64,000 nucleotides of DNA from Paenibacillus swuensis (lineage in GTDB: Bacteria; Bacillota; Bacilli; Paenibacillales; DY6), in the NCBI RefSeq assembly GCF_001644605.1, contig NZ_CP011388.1, positions 3,748,501 to 3,812,500 on the forward strand. Direction: 5' to 3'. Under the pieces are notes generated by a model that made no database searches, had not been told where the DNA came from, and saw only the letters and a list, made by a program, of their open reading frames with translations. Positions 52,720 through 61,137 of this stretch are shown in pieces. The translations under genes were made by a program, and so were the position numbers. Each line of letters begins with the position of its first letter. The first letter of the stretch is position 1.

Positions 52720-53631
52720 ATGAATTGGACAGACTATACGAATTATGTGGAATTGGTTCCGCCTGCAGACTTCGACTTGAAGGAGTGCTTGGTCTTTCTG
52801 GGCAGATCCGAACAAGAAATACTCCATCGTGTTGATGGCTCTTATCTATATAAGCTCATTCAAGTGGATTCAGAAAAGTTGCTGCTACGCCTCGGGGCTA
52901 CAACCGAAGGTTTACTGCGAATTGAGCTCCCTCATGGGTCAACCACCGCGATACAGCGAAACTATGCCGCAGACTACATATGGAATATGCTTGATTTGGG
53001 CAGAAATTTGAAGCCCTTTTACATGATGGCGGAGCATGATCCGATTCTTTGTACATTGATTTCCAAGTATTATGGTTTAAGGCTCATCGGAATTCCCGAT
53101 CTGTTCGAAGCTTTAACTTGGGCGATTACGGGGCAACAGATCCTTTTGTCATTTGCATATACATTAAAGAAACGCCTGGTGGAGACGTACGGAGAGAGCA
53201 TCCGACACGAGGGAAAAGAATATTGGCTTTATTCTTCATGTGAAAGGATCGCCGCTTTGGAAACAGCTGACTTAAAAGCTTTGCAGTTCACAAACCAGAA
53301 AGCGGACTATATAATAGGGATTGCGCGTGCGATGGCGTCAGGAGATTTAGACAAGGATAAGTTGCTTCGTATGCAAGATTCGGTTGAAATGAGGAATGCA
53401 TTGTTAAATCTTCGGGGAATAGGGGCTTGGACCGCGGATTATGTACTTATGAAATGTTTGAAAGTGATGAGCGCCATACCGATGGCGGATGTAGGATTAC
53501 ATAACGCGCTAAAATTACAACTGGGTTGGGAACGAAAGCCTACGCTTGAAGAGATTGCGACGTTTAAGAAGGGATGGACCGATTGGGAGGCCTACGCCAC
53601 CTTTTATCTATGGAGATCCTTGTATAAATAA
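52720..53631 (+). CDS. DNA-3-methyladenine glycosylase II, AlkA-like
   Basis: 303 residues. Helix-hairpin-helix LRGIGAWTADYVLMK (231-245) and the catalytic Asp D257 in PMADVGLHNAL; WAITGQQI precedes them. It removes alkylated purines in base excision repair. The frame starts at GTG 52684, but ATG 52720 after AAGGTGG matches the family. An extended -10 (TGTTAAAAT, 52685-52693) lies just upstream of this start, which also argues against the earlier GTG. Confidence 0.9.
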   Translation: MNWTDYTNYVELVPPADFDLKECLVFLGRSEQEILHRVDGSYLYKLIQVDSEKLLLRLGATTEGLLRIELPHGSTTAIQRNYAADYIWNMLDLGRNLKPFYMMAEHDPILCTLISKYYGLRLIGIPDLFEALTWAITGQQILLSFAYTLKKRLVETYGESIRHEGKEYWLYSSCERIAALETADLKALQFTNQKADYIIGIARAMASGDLDKDKLLRMQDSVEMRNALLNLRGIGAWTADYVLMKCLKVMSAIPMADVGLHNALKLQLGWERKPTLEEIATFKKGWTDWEAYATFYLWRSLYK

Positions 53632-53690
53632 AGGATTATCATCCAACGGTGCTGAATGCATAAGGAACGATTACAGCTTGAAAAGGGAGC

Positions 53691-54434
53691 GTGGTCTCTA
53701 TCAATCCATGGTTAGACGCTCGTCACTATGAGAAATTTCAAGCTTATAGTTTATCGCATGGCGTGTTTTTAGTTGTGATGGTTATCGCCATATTCATCCT
53801 GTTTCAAAGCAGGAACTGGTTAAAACAAGGGAATCACAGGCGAAACGGCAGATATGTTATTGCATGTATTCTTATAGTTTGTGAAAGTTCACTAAACGTA
53901 TGGTACATAACAGAAGGAACCTACCGGCTGCGAAGTACATTGCCTTTAGAACTGTGCAGCATCTCTCTGTATCTATGTGTTCTAATGTTATTTACCAAGA
54001 GCAGGACCATCTTTCAGATTGTCTATTTCACAGGACTTGGGGGCGCGCTTCAAGCCTTATTAACACCCGCGCTTGCCTACGCGTATCCGAATTATCGGTT
54101 TATGGAATTTTTTATTGCGCATATCGCGATTATTCTTGCTGTTTTATATATGGTATGGGTTGAAGGGTACAGGCCGAAGCTATTCTCGGTGGCTTTGGCC
54201 ATGATTTTTCTAAACGTATTGCTGGTCGTTGTTGGATTCATGAATAGGATTACCGGCGGCAATTATATGTTTATCGCCCGAAAGCCTGAAACCGCTTCAC
54301 TTCTGGATGTACTCGGGCCTTATCCATGGTATCTTCTCTCATTGGAAGGAGTCGCGCTTTTGATGTTTCTGTTGTTGTATTTGCCATTTTCCTTTGGTAA
54401 TCGGCGTGCTGCAAGCGGTACGCTTCAACGTTAA
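53691..54434 (+). CDS. YwaF/TIGR02206-like integral membrane protein
   Basis: 247 residues and about seven hydrophobic segments. LSHGVFLVVMV, LPLELCSISLYLCVLML and ARKPETASLLDVLGPYPWYL fit the TIGR02206/YwaF family, of unknown function. The only in-frame start after the upstream stop is GTG 53691, yet AAGGGAG ends one base before it, an unusually short spacing; a non-standard start a few codons in cannot be excluded. Confidence 0.82.
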   Translation: MVSINPWLDARHYEKFQAYSLSHGVFLVVMVIAIFILFQSRNWLKQGNHRRNGRYVIACILIVCESSLNVWYITEGTYRLRSTLPLELCSISLYLCVLMLFTKSRTIFQIVYFTGLGGALQALLTPALAYAYPNYRFMEFFIAHIAIILAVLYMVWVEGYRPKLFSVALAMIFLNVLLVVVGFMNRITGGNYMFIARKPETASLLDVLGPYPWYLLSLEGVALLMFLLLYLPFSFGNRRAASGTLQR

Positions 54435-54447
54435 TGCAAGAAGGAAA

Positions 54448-54465
54448 GCCGGTCAATTGACCGGC
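54448..54465. terminator. Hairpin between convergent genes
   Basis: GCCGGTCAATTGACCGGC, a perfect palindrome. The U-rich side (TTTCCTTCTT) is on the minus strand, so it mainly ends the small minus-strand gene. Confidence 0.75.
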
Positions 54466-54475
54466 CTGGATGTCC

Positions 54476-54643
54476 TTAGGATTCTTCGTCGCGTGATGCG
54501 TTTCTGGAGGATTCATTCTGCTTGAATACCTCAGCCGCTTCCTCAGCGGAAAATTCAGTATCCTCTTGCCCAGGGACAGGCAATTTGTTTAGTTCAGTGG
54601 TTTGTACGTCCGCTTTCGTGTTTTCATTGTTATGGGTAGTCAT
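54476..54643 (-). CDS. Small acidic protein, 55 residues
   Basis: ATG 54643 with GGAGGT 6 nt upstream. The sequence begins MTTHNNENTKADVQTTELNK and ends in an acidic, Ser-rich stretch (QNESSRNASRDEES). Hydrophilic and probably unstructured, a look shared by small spore or stress proteins, but no family was recognised. It has its own extended -10 and a terminator. Confidence 0.7.
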   Translation of the reverse strand: MTTHNNENTKADVQTTELNKLPVPGQEDTEFSAEEAAEVFKQNESSRNASRDEES

Positions 54644-54662
54644 AACCACACCTCCAAGTTAT

Positions 54663-54671
54663 CTTATAGCA
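54663..54671 (-). promoter_or_regulatory. Extended -10 of the 55-residue gene
   Basis: Minus strand TGCTATAAG (TG-N-TATAAG), about 20 nt before the start codon. It lies in an inverted repeat GCACA-N8-TGTGC (54669-54686). Confidence 0.45.
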
Positions 54672-54735
54672 CAAATGTTAATGTGCTTAGACTTGACCAA
54701 AATTATACATTCGATAGAGTGGGGATGTTATATTG

Positions 54736-55209
54736 ATGCTGATGAATGAAAAGATTAAAGCAAGCGAAGTGGTGTTAACCGGATTGCAAGGCGAAGATTT
54801 AGGTATGATTCGTACTACAGAAGCATTGGCCATTGCGAAACAGAATAAAGCCGATCTGGTGTGCACATCCATGATGAGTTTTCCTCCTCCCTGTCGGTTA
54901 ATGCCCAGAGGCTCTGCCAAGGAAGAGGCGCAGCAGGCAAAGAAACGACAAGGCGAGCCTAAGCTGAAAGAAATCAGGTTATCGCCGAATATTGAAGATC
55001 ATGATCTGGAAACGAAGAGAGAGCAAGCGGAACGAATACTACGTTCAGGCGATGCCGTTCAATTGGTTGTTAAGCTGCAGGGGAAAGAGGGACAGAAGGG
55101 AAAGGAACTTCTGGAGATACTTATTAAGGATTTGAGAACGGCAGGGAAGCCGAAGTCAGGCATCCAGCTCAGCGGAAAACAAGCCGTCGTTCAGCTTGAT
55201 CCGATGTAA
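54736..55209 (+). CDS. Translation initiation factor IF-3 paralogue
   Basis: 157 residues with both IF-3 domains. N-terminal: MNEKIKASEVVLTGLQGEDL, RTTEALAIAKQNKADLV and PPPCRLMPRGS, where typical IF-3 has PPVCRIMDYGK. C-terminal: LKEIRLSPNIEDHDLETK, ILRSGDAVQLVVKLQGKE and GKQAVVQLDP. It is diverged and lacks the rpmI-rplT neighbours and AUU start of normal infC, so it is probably a second copy. ATG 54736 lies 11 nt after GGGG; TTG 54733 and ATG 54742 are alternatives. Confidence 0.85.
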   Translation: MLMNEKIKASEVVLTGLQGEDLGMIRTTEALAIAKQNKADLVCTSMMSFPPPCRLMPRGSAKEEAQQAKKRQGEPKLKEIRLSPNIEDHDLETKREQAERILRSGDAVQLVVKLQGKEGQKGKELLEILIKDLRTAGKPKSGIQLSGKQAVVQLDPM

Positions 55210-55214
55210 CACAG

Positions 55215-55245
55215 AACCCAGAGGCCTAGGTAGGGCCTCTGGGTT
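55215..55245. terminator. Bidirectional terminator
   Basis: AACCCAGAGGCC (55215-55226) and GGCCTCTGGGTT (55234-55245) form a perfect 12 bp stem between convergent genes. Confidence 0.8.
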
Positions 55246-55250
55246 GTGCT

Positions 55251-56957
55251 TTAAACATAATATCGAGCGAATAGTAAAGCCACAACAAAGAGGAAACTTA
55301 TAACAAGCGCTCCACCGTTTAAGGTCCTGTTGAAATACAATTTGGGATGAGACATCCGGATAGATCGATTCGCATTTTTTAATTCCAGAGCCAGAATGAA
55401 ATCTTCTACGGTTTGGAACATGGAGATCAATAATGGGATAATGAACGCCGGAAGGTCTCTTAAATGAATGTTACCTTGTTTCACAGACCGCTTACCGCGG
55501 GCTTTGGTAATCATCGCAAATTTGAGCGTTTCTTCAAGAATGAGCGGTATAAACCTTAGAATAAGCGAAGCGGTTAAAGCTATGGACTCCACGGGAATAT
55601 GAATTTTTTGAAGCGGAAGAAGCACGCTTTCCAAGCTCCTTCTCATATCCGTGGTGCTCGTTGATAAGGTAAACACCATGCCAAGAATCGTCAGGAGGAA
55701 GAAGCAAACCATTCTCATCAGAGTTTGGACGGCAGGGCCCATGGCGAAACCGACTCTGTTCAGCCAATGCATCTCGGATTCTGTGTCCAATTGTATGCCC
55801 GATATAACAACCGTGATGGCCATGAAGATCAGTAACGGCTTGATGATACGAAGCAGCTTTTGTTGATCCTGATTCATTAGCAGCATGCAGCTAATGAAAG
55901 TAAAACCCAAACTTAAGCCAATACCTACCCAATTGTTCTGTAGCACAACCGCTATGGATATGATGATATACAGCAGCCACTTCAGTTTAGTATCGAGATG
56001 ATAGAGCGGACTGGTTTGTGGTGAAGTATTGTCTGAGGATGATAGGTGTTCGTGTATAGGTTGATCCGCAATAGCATTATTCTGTGCTTCCTGAGCTTGG
56101 AAGACTTCCTTTAAATCAGGCTTCATGCGGATATGATGCGAAATGATCTCAGCGAGCTCGTCAGGTGTGTGAATCTTATTGTTCATAGGAATTCCCGCTT
56201 GTTGCAGTCCAAGGATACATTCCATAGCAGGCGGTAGCCCGATACCGGATTCATCTAATAGCTGTCGATTAGACATAAGCTCTTCAGGTGTCAAATTAGC
56301 CTTGATCGTTCCTTGATCCATGATGATTACCCGATCAGCAATGGGCAGGAACATGTCGATGTCATGGGTGGCGAGTAACATTCCATATTGTTGCTTCCAC
56401 TCCAAGAGCTCTTCCAATAACCGTTTCGCGGAAGCCCCATCCAGACCAGCCGAAGGCTCGTCCAGAAACAACCATGGCGTTTCTGCCGCCATAATGGTCG
56501 CTAAGGCCACTCTGCGCTTCTGCCCGCCGCTAAGTCTAAAAGGGGAGTGTGCTAACAGTGACATATCAAGTCGTTGACCACCCATGGCTCTTGTAATTCT
56601 TGGGAGATGTTCACTTTTGGGCAGACGGTATGGCCGTAAAGAATATATAAACTCTTCGTGTAAGGACCGAGCGAATAATTGATGCTCCGGGAATTGAAAC
56701 GCAATCGAGTGGGACAGCAGCAGAGAGCGATTTACACGTCCGCGTCGCCATAAAGGTGTATCGTTATAGCTAACGTTACCTTCTCCAAGTTCCTTCAGCC
56801 CGGAAATCACCTGCAACAAAGTAGATTTACCGGATCCCGTTTTCCCGATGAGCAGGGTGAGCGAACGTTCTTCCATGCCGAAATGAATATTATGTAATAT
56901 TGGGCGGTTCTTCAGATCCCCGCTATAAACGGACACACCTTCCACGGTTATAGGCAT
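55251..56957 (-). CDS. ECF transporter ATPase fused to EcfT transmembrane protein
   Basis: 568 residues. An EcfA-type ABC domain (1-270) has Walker A GKTGSGKST (38-46), Q-loop FQFPEHQLF, signature LSGGQKRRVA, Walker B WLFLDEPSAGLD and H198. A polar linker (about 275-318) leads to an EcfT/CbiQ domain (318-568) with five or six helices. The first coupling motif KARG (485-488) is intact; the second, usually EARG-like, reads ELKN (525-528). EcfT normally is a separate protein. It follows ecfA with a 10 nt overlap. Confidence 0.88.
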   Translation of the reverse strand: MPITVEGVSVYSGDLKNRPILHNIHFGMEERSLTLLIGKTGSGKSTLLQVISGLKELGEGNVSYNDTPLWRRGRVNRSLLLSHSIAFQFPEHQLFARSLHEEFIYSLRPYRLPKSEHLPRITRAMGGQRLDMSLLAHSPFRLSGGQKRRVALATIMAAETPWLFLDEPSAGLDGASAKRLLEELLEWKQQYGMLLATHDIDMFLPIADRVIIMDQGTIKANLTPEELMSNRQLLDESGIGLPPAMECILGLQQAGIPMNNKIHTPDELAEIISHHIRMKPDLKEVFQAQEAQNNAIADQPIHEHLSSSDNTSPQTSPLYHLDTKLKWLLYIIISIAVVLQNNWVGIGLSLGFTFISCMLLMNQDQQKLLRIIKPLLIFMAITVVISGIQLDTESEMHWLNRVGFAMGPAVQTLMRMVCFFLLTILGMVFTLSTSTTDMRRSLESVLLPLQKIHIPVESIALTASLILRFIPLILEETLKFAMITKARGKRSVKQGNIHLRDLPAFIIPLLISMFQTVEDFILALELKNANRSIRMSHPKLYFNRTLNGGALVISFLFVVALLFARYYV

Positions 56958-57772
56958 AATTTAATCACAGCCTGACTCAGTTGTTGCGCATTTAACGGTA
57001 GGGAAGGGAGGACATGTCCGAGCTTTTGCAAAGCGCGGGCCGTTTGTACAACAAACGGGGGGGCGAAGCCCCACCGTTCACATGGAGTAACCTCGTCGGA
57101 ATTCAGTTGACCATAGAAAAATTCCTCGATGCTCCCGTCAAAGACAATCATGCCTTGATCCAGAACCAATACACGATTGGCAAAGCTCAATTCTTCCATG
57201 CGATGGGTAACCCATACAAGGGTGCTTCCTTGGCTGTGTAGTGTAGCTGCTGAATGCATCACAAGACCTCGGGATTGCGGATCCAACATGGATGTAGCCT
57301 CATCAAATAGGAGCAGCTTTGCTCTTGCGCTCATACAAGAAGCAACATTCAGCAACTGCTTCTGACCGCCGGATAGCGTTGCAATTCGTGTGTCAAGCGG
57401 TAATGGTAACCCTACTTCATCCATAATGTTGGTAAGGATAGATTCATAGTTTATATCATTGGGATCCGGTAGATTCATCCGCAGTTCTTCGCCAATCGTT
57501 TCGCCCAAAATTTGAGTTTCCGGATTTTGCAACAGGATGTGAACCGGATATTCAGGATTCAAAGTCCTTTGACCTTCTGTAATCGGACAAACGCCGGCTA
57601 TAACTTTACTCAACGTGCTTTTGCCGGAACCGTTGTTGCCTATGATTGCTGTCCATGAGCCGTGAACAAGCTCCAGCGATAGATTGCGGATCGCCGTATG
57701 CTCAGATATGGCGTCAATATAAGTGACCGTTACGTTATCTATGTGAAGTACGGTTGAAATATTTGCAGACAT
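56948..57772 (-). CDS. ecfA: ECF transporter ATP-binding protein EcfA
   Basis: 274 residues with Walker A GNNGSGKST (45-53), LLQNPETQILGETI (Q82) characteristic of EcfA/CbiO, signature LSGGQKQLL (133-141), Walker B LLLFDEATSMLD and H190. With the ATPase-EcfT fusion and the divergent BioY it makes a complete ECF importer. It lies 115 nt from bioY, with a BirA operator between them. Confidence 0.92.
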   Translation of the reverse strand: MSANISTVLHIDNVTVTYIDAISEHTAIRNLSLELVHGSWTAIIGNNGSGKSTLSKVIAGVCPITEGQRTLNPEYPVHILLQNPETQILGETIGEELRMNLPDPNDINYESILTNIMDEVGLPLPLDTRIATLSGGQKQLLNVASCMSARAKLLLFDEATSMLDPQSRGLVMHSAATLHSQGSTLVWVTHRMEELSFANRVLVLDQGMIVFDGSIEEFFYGQLNSDEVTPCERWGFAPPFVVQTARALQKLGHVLPSLPLNAQQLSQAVIKLCL

Positions 57773-57797
57773 GACTCTATCATTTCCTTTATGTGCA

Positions 57798-57806
57798 TGC
57801 TATAAT
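57798..57806 (+). promoter_or_regulatory. bioY promoter, extended -10
   Basis: TGCTATAAT (TG-N-TATAAT). Transcription would start at about 57813, inside the first half of the BirA operator. Confidence 0.6.
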
Positions 57807-57810
57807 GCGA

Positions 57811-57846
57811 ATTGTTAACCTCGTAGACACATTATAGGTTAACAAT
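57811..57846. promoter_or_regulatory. BirA (biotin repressor) operator
   Basis: ATTGTTAACC-N16-GGTTAACAAT, perfect half sites with the spacing known for Firmicute BirA operators (TTGTTAACC-N14/16-GGTTAACAA type). It covers the start point of bioY and holds the minus-strand -10 for ecfA. Confidence 0.88.
57831..57836 (-). promoter_or_regulatory. -10 box for ecfA and the fusion gene
   Basis: Minus strand TATAAT within the BirA operator spacer. Its -35 (TTTAAT, 17 bp upstream) is weak. Confidence 0.45.
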
Positions 57847-57886
57847 AAACTAAATTAAATGTATCACAGGAAGGGGATGTTTTCAA

Positions 57887-58486
57887 TTGTCTAGAAGTTT
57901 TACGTTGAGAGGATTGGCTTACAGCGCGTTATTTGCAGCGCTGGTTGTCGTGTTCGGTTTTGTTAGTATTCCACTAGGATTTACACCTGTGCCGATTACG
58001 TTACAAACGCTGGCAGTCATGCTGGCCGGAGGATTATTAGGGGCTCGTTACGGATTCTTCAGTTTAATGATGGTTGTTGTCTTAGTTGCACTAGGTTTTC
58101 CGTTACTTAAAGGTGATGGAGGAATTGATAAACTTCTCGGCCCTACTGGCGGGTATGTGGTGATGTGGCCGGTTGCCGCACTAATCATTGGCTGGTTAGT
58201 GAGCAAAGTGCGAAGTAATGACTGGAAGGGATACATACTGGTATTTTTAATTATGGAATGCTTTGGATCTTTGCTTTTGTATGTTACAGGTGTGCCTTGG
58301 TTGGCATATGCGGCGGCTTTGCCAATGGAGAAAGCTCTAGCTGGCGGTTTCTATCCATTTATTCTTGGCGATGCCATTAAGGCTGTAGCGGCTACGATCA
58401 TTACCATAACCGTTAGACAGCTATTCCCACAAACACGTTTAACAGGAACGAGCTACTATGGCGTGAAGCAAGCTGTCACGAAATAA
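57887..58486 (+). CDS. bioY: Biotin transporter substrate-binding component BioY
   Basis: 199 residues and six hydrophobic segments. FVSIPLGFTPVPITLQTLAVMLAGGLLG is the BioY hallmark (shown here as FVSIPLGFTPVPITLQ and its continuation), with LLGPTGGYVVMWP and the final GDAIKAVAATI segment. BioY binds biotin in the membrane and docks to the EcfA/EcfT module. TTG start after AAGGGGA. The BirA operator confirms biotin control. Confidence 0.95.
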   Translation: MSRSFTLRGLAYSALFAALVVVFGFVSIPLGFTPVPITLQTLAVMLAGGLLGARYGFFSLMMVVVLVALGFPLLKGDGGIDKLLGPTGGYVVMWPVAALIIGWLVSKVRSNDWKGYILVFLIMECFGSLLLYVTGVPWLAYAAALPMEKALAGGFYPFILGDAIKAVAATIITITVRQLFPQTRLTGTSYYGVKQAVTK

Positions 58487-58493
58487 AAGATTC

Positions 58494-58534
58494 ATATAAA
58501 TAACCAGGTGTGAAGTGCACCTGGTTATTTATAT
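58494..58534. terminator. Bidirectional terminator after bioY
   Basis: A perfect 17 bp stem (58494-58510 with 58518-58534) around a 7 nt loop, AT-rich at the base on both sides. Confidence 0.85.
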
Positions 58535-59316
58535 TATGAACCAGTAGAGACATAATGACGCACACCGAATCGCCAAACGAGCAGGCAGGGTAGCAGGAAT
58601 AAGAATCCCGCCAAAGGAGAGATCACATGCCAAATGGTATGATTCGATATTTTGCCCAGAATAAACAGTAAAGGTACATAATTTACACAACCAAACGGGA
58701 TGACGTACGTGAAAAATCTAGCAACCCACTTGTGGTAAATGTTCAGCGGATATTGCGCCATTTCACGGCCGCCGTCTGTGAAGATATTAGCCACTTCAAT
58801 TCCTTGAATGGTCCAAAAGCATAGCGTTGCGGCAAGGATGTATATGCCTGTAAATATTATAGTTCCGCTGGCAATCATCATGAACAATACGAAACCTTTT
58901 AACAAAGTCCACTCCAGGGTAAGCTGACTGATTGCCCAAACCAGAACCAATAAGCTTTGAATAAGTCTCCCGATCCGCGTGAATTCAAACTTCGAACCCA
59001 TCACTTGTAACACCGTACTTCGCGGTCGGACAAGCAGTCGATCGAATTCTCCGCTTATGATCAACCCGGAAAACGCATCAAAACCTCTGGCGAAACACTC
59101 ACTGATGGCGAAAGCCATGTGAATGATGCTGAAACAGAGAGCCACCTCAAAGAAACTCCATCCTTTAATTTCTCCGAAACGCTCAAACATCAAGTATACA
59201 CCCGCGAACACCGTAAACGGGATGAAAAATTGACCGAAAGAGAGCAGCCAGAATGAAGTTCGGTATTGCATCTGTGATTTAAATAAGATAAGCAAATATT
59301 TGAAATACAGACTCAC
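58534..59316 (-). CDS. ABC-2 family exporter permease (COG3694-like)
   Basis: 260 residues with six hydrophobic segments; GEFDRLLVRPRSTVLQVMGS is the typical loop of this ABC-2 subfamily. It is the last of three genes, 3 nt after the sister permease. The exporter class is uncharacterised; members sit with a CcmA-like ATPase, as here. The stop codon overlaps the bioY terminator. Confidence 0.88.
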   Translation of the reverse strand: MSLYFKYLLILFKSQMQYRTSFWLLSFGQFFIPFTVFAGVYLMFERFGEIKGWSFFEVALCFSIIHMAFAISECFARGFDAFSGLIISGEFDRLLVRPRSTVLQVMGSKFEFTRIGRLIQSLLVLVWAISQLTLEWTLLKGFVLFMMIASGTIIFTGIYILAATLCFWTIQGIEVANIFTDGGREMAQYPLNIYHKWVARFFTYVIPFGCVNYVPLLFILGKISNHTIWHVISPLAGFLFLLPCLLVWRFGVRHYVSTGS

Positions 59317-59319
59317 CGT

Positions 59320-60126
59320 TTAACCTCCTTGAACAACAACATGACGAAGCGATCTGCTCATCGTGAACTTACCCGTAATTACAAGTCCGATTAGCCAAAC
59401 GAACTGGAATCCGAGCCCTTTGACAGCCTCATCCTGTGGGATATGACCTGTATACACTCGAAACGGAAAGTCCGCGGTATAGTGAAAAGGAAATATCTTT
59501 ACAATATCCTGGAGCCAGCCCGGCATGAGGGGAACAGGAATAATCATCCCGGCCAAGAATTCTCCCAACACGCCAAACAGAAGTAAAGACCCCGTCGGGG
59601 AAAGTGTTATGAATACGGAAATATAGATGAGCATGGAGATGGAAACCACCAGGAGTAAGCCAAGGCTTAAACTGATGATAAAGAGAAGAACTGTAGGAAT
59701 GTCCGCCGGCCAATTCAATCTATAGGGATCAGGTAAAACGGAAGCTACAATAAGAATGGGAAGACTGCGAAGAATAGCGCTTGCTAACCGTTGTGCCAAT
59801 AGTTTGGCATACCATAAACCATAGATTTCGGCAGGTCTGCATAACTCATACGCAATGTTGCCGGTGGTGATGAGCCCAAACAATTCCTGATCTCTGAACC
59901 AGAGCATAATAAACGATAGAAAAGCCTGTTGAAGCCATACATAGGTAATCATCTGTGAAAGCTCGATCGGTTGACCTTGTACACTGCTGTTGTAAAAGGC
60001 TTCGAAAATCATAATAATCATAAAACCCCAGAAAAATTGGGTTGACACGCCCGCAAGCGCAGCTACGCGATATTGCATACCATTCAGTAAACTAAGTTTG
60101 AATACGGAGAAGTAGGCCCTGCTCAT
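59320..60126 (-). CDS. ABC-2 family exporter permease (COG4587-like)
   Basis: 268 residues with six hydrophobic segments; TTGNIAYELCRPAEIYGLWY is the loop matching its sister permease, and FGVLGEFLAGMIIPVPLMPGW is typical of the family. It overlaps the ATPase gene by 4 nt. The two permeases probably form a heterodimer. Confidence 0.88.
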   Translation of the reverse strand: MSRAYFSVFKLSLLNGMQYRVAALAGVSTQFFWGFMIIMIFEAFYNSSVQGQPIELSQMITYVWLQQAFLSFIMLWFRDQELFGLITTGNIAYELCRPAEIYGLWYAKLLAQRLASAILRSLPILIVASVLPDPYRLNWPADIPTVLLFIISLSLGLLLVVSISMLIYISVFITLSPTGSLLLFGVLGEFLAGMIIPVPLMPGWLQDIVKIFPFHYTADFPFRVYTGHIPQDEAVKGLGFQFVWLIGLVITGKFTMSRSLRHVVVQGG

Positions 60127-61094
60127 AATTGATATTCCTTATACAACTGAAGAATGAGCTCTTCAACAGGCTGCCCGTCAATAGAAATATCCGTAATTTC
60201 AAGTTGATCCGAAAGCTTGCTGAGTACATCGGAAACGTGTTGTGTAGGTACTTGTAGAACCGTGCGCCGGGATGAGGAAGTAATGGACGTAGCAGATGGA
60301 ATTTGTAACGTTATGTTGCATTCCTGGTGATCGACTGTAATAGTCTTAGCGGGGCTGTATGACTGGCGTAGGGATTGAAGATTGCCGTCATACAAGAGAC
60401 GTCCCTTGCCGATCAGGATGATACGGTGCGCCAAGGCTTCAATGTCATTCATATCATGCGTTGTAAGGATGACGGTAATGCCTTTCTCTTGGTTGATGGT
60501 TTGGATAAACTGCCTGACCGCAATTTTGGATACGGCATCTAATCCAATGGTAGGTTCATCCAGGAAAAGAACTTGTGGAGAATGGAGCAGAGACGCGGCA
60601 ATTTCGCATCGCATCCGTTGACCCAAACTCAATTGCCTTACCGGTGTTTGAAGCAGTTCCGCTAAATTCAGTGTTTCGGTTAGTAAGGAAAGATTACGTT
60701 TGTACTCCTCCGATGGAATGCTGTAGATGTCCCTTAACAGTTCAAATGAATCCAATACCGGAACGTCCCACCATAATTGGGAGCGTTGTCCGAATACGAC
60801 GCCGATTCTGCTCACATAGCGAACACGGTCCCGCCAGGGGGTATAACCCAGGATGGAACAGGTTCCTTCGTCGGGTACGAGAATTCCGCTTAGCATCTTG
60901 ATCGTCGTTGACTTACCTGCGCCGTTGGGACCGATATAACCCACGATTTCACCGGGTTCAATATCGAATGAAACTTGATCCAGCGCCTGAACCGTTGTAT
61001 ACTCCCGATGAATCAGAGCTTTTGCCGCTTCCATGAAACCCGATGAACGTTTGGCGACTTTGTATGTTTTGGACAAGCCATTTACGTGGATCAT
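60123..61094 (-). CDS. ABC-2 exporter ATPase (COG4586-like)
   Basis: 323 residues. Walker A GPNGAGKST, GQRSQLWWDVPVLDSFELL in the helical part (typical of this ATPase group), signature LSLGQRMRCEIA, Walker B VLFLDEPTIGLD, and a C-terminal regulatory extension. RBS AAGGAGGAA. It is first of a three-gene operon with its own promoter. Substrate unknown. Confidence 0.92.
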   Translation of the reverse strand: MIHVNGLSKTYKVAKRSSGFMEAAKALIHREYTTVQALDQVSFDIEPGEIVGYIGPNGAGKSTTIKMLSGILVPDEGTCSILGYTPWRDRVRYVSRIGVVFGQRSQLWWDVPVLDSFELLRDIYSIPSEEYKRNLSLLTETLNLAELLQTPVRQLSLGQRMRCEIAASLLHSPQVLFLDEPTIGLDAVSKIAVRQFIQTINQEKGITVILTTHDMNDIEALAHRIILIGKGRLLYDGNLQSLRQSYSPAKTITVDHQECNITLQIPSATSITSSSRRTVLQVPTQHVSDVLSKLSDQLEITDISIDGQPVEELILQLYKEYQL

Positions 61095-61137
61095 GAACCG
61101 AATTCCTCCTTTAACCAGAAATATGAGCAGGAAGAAG

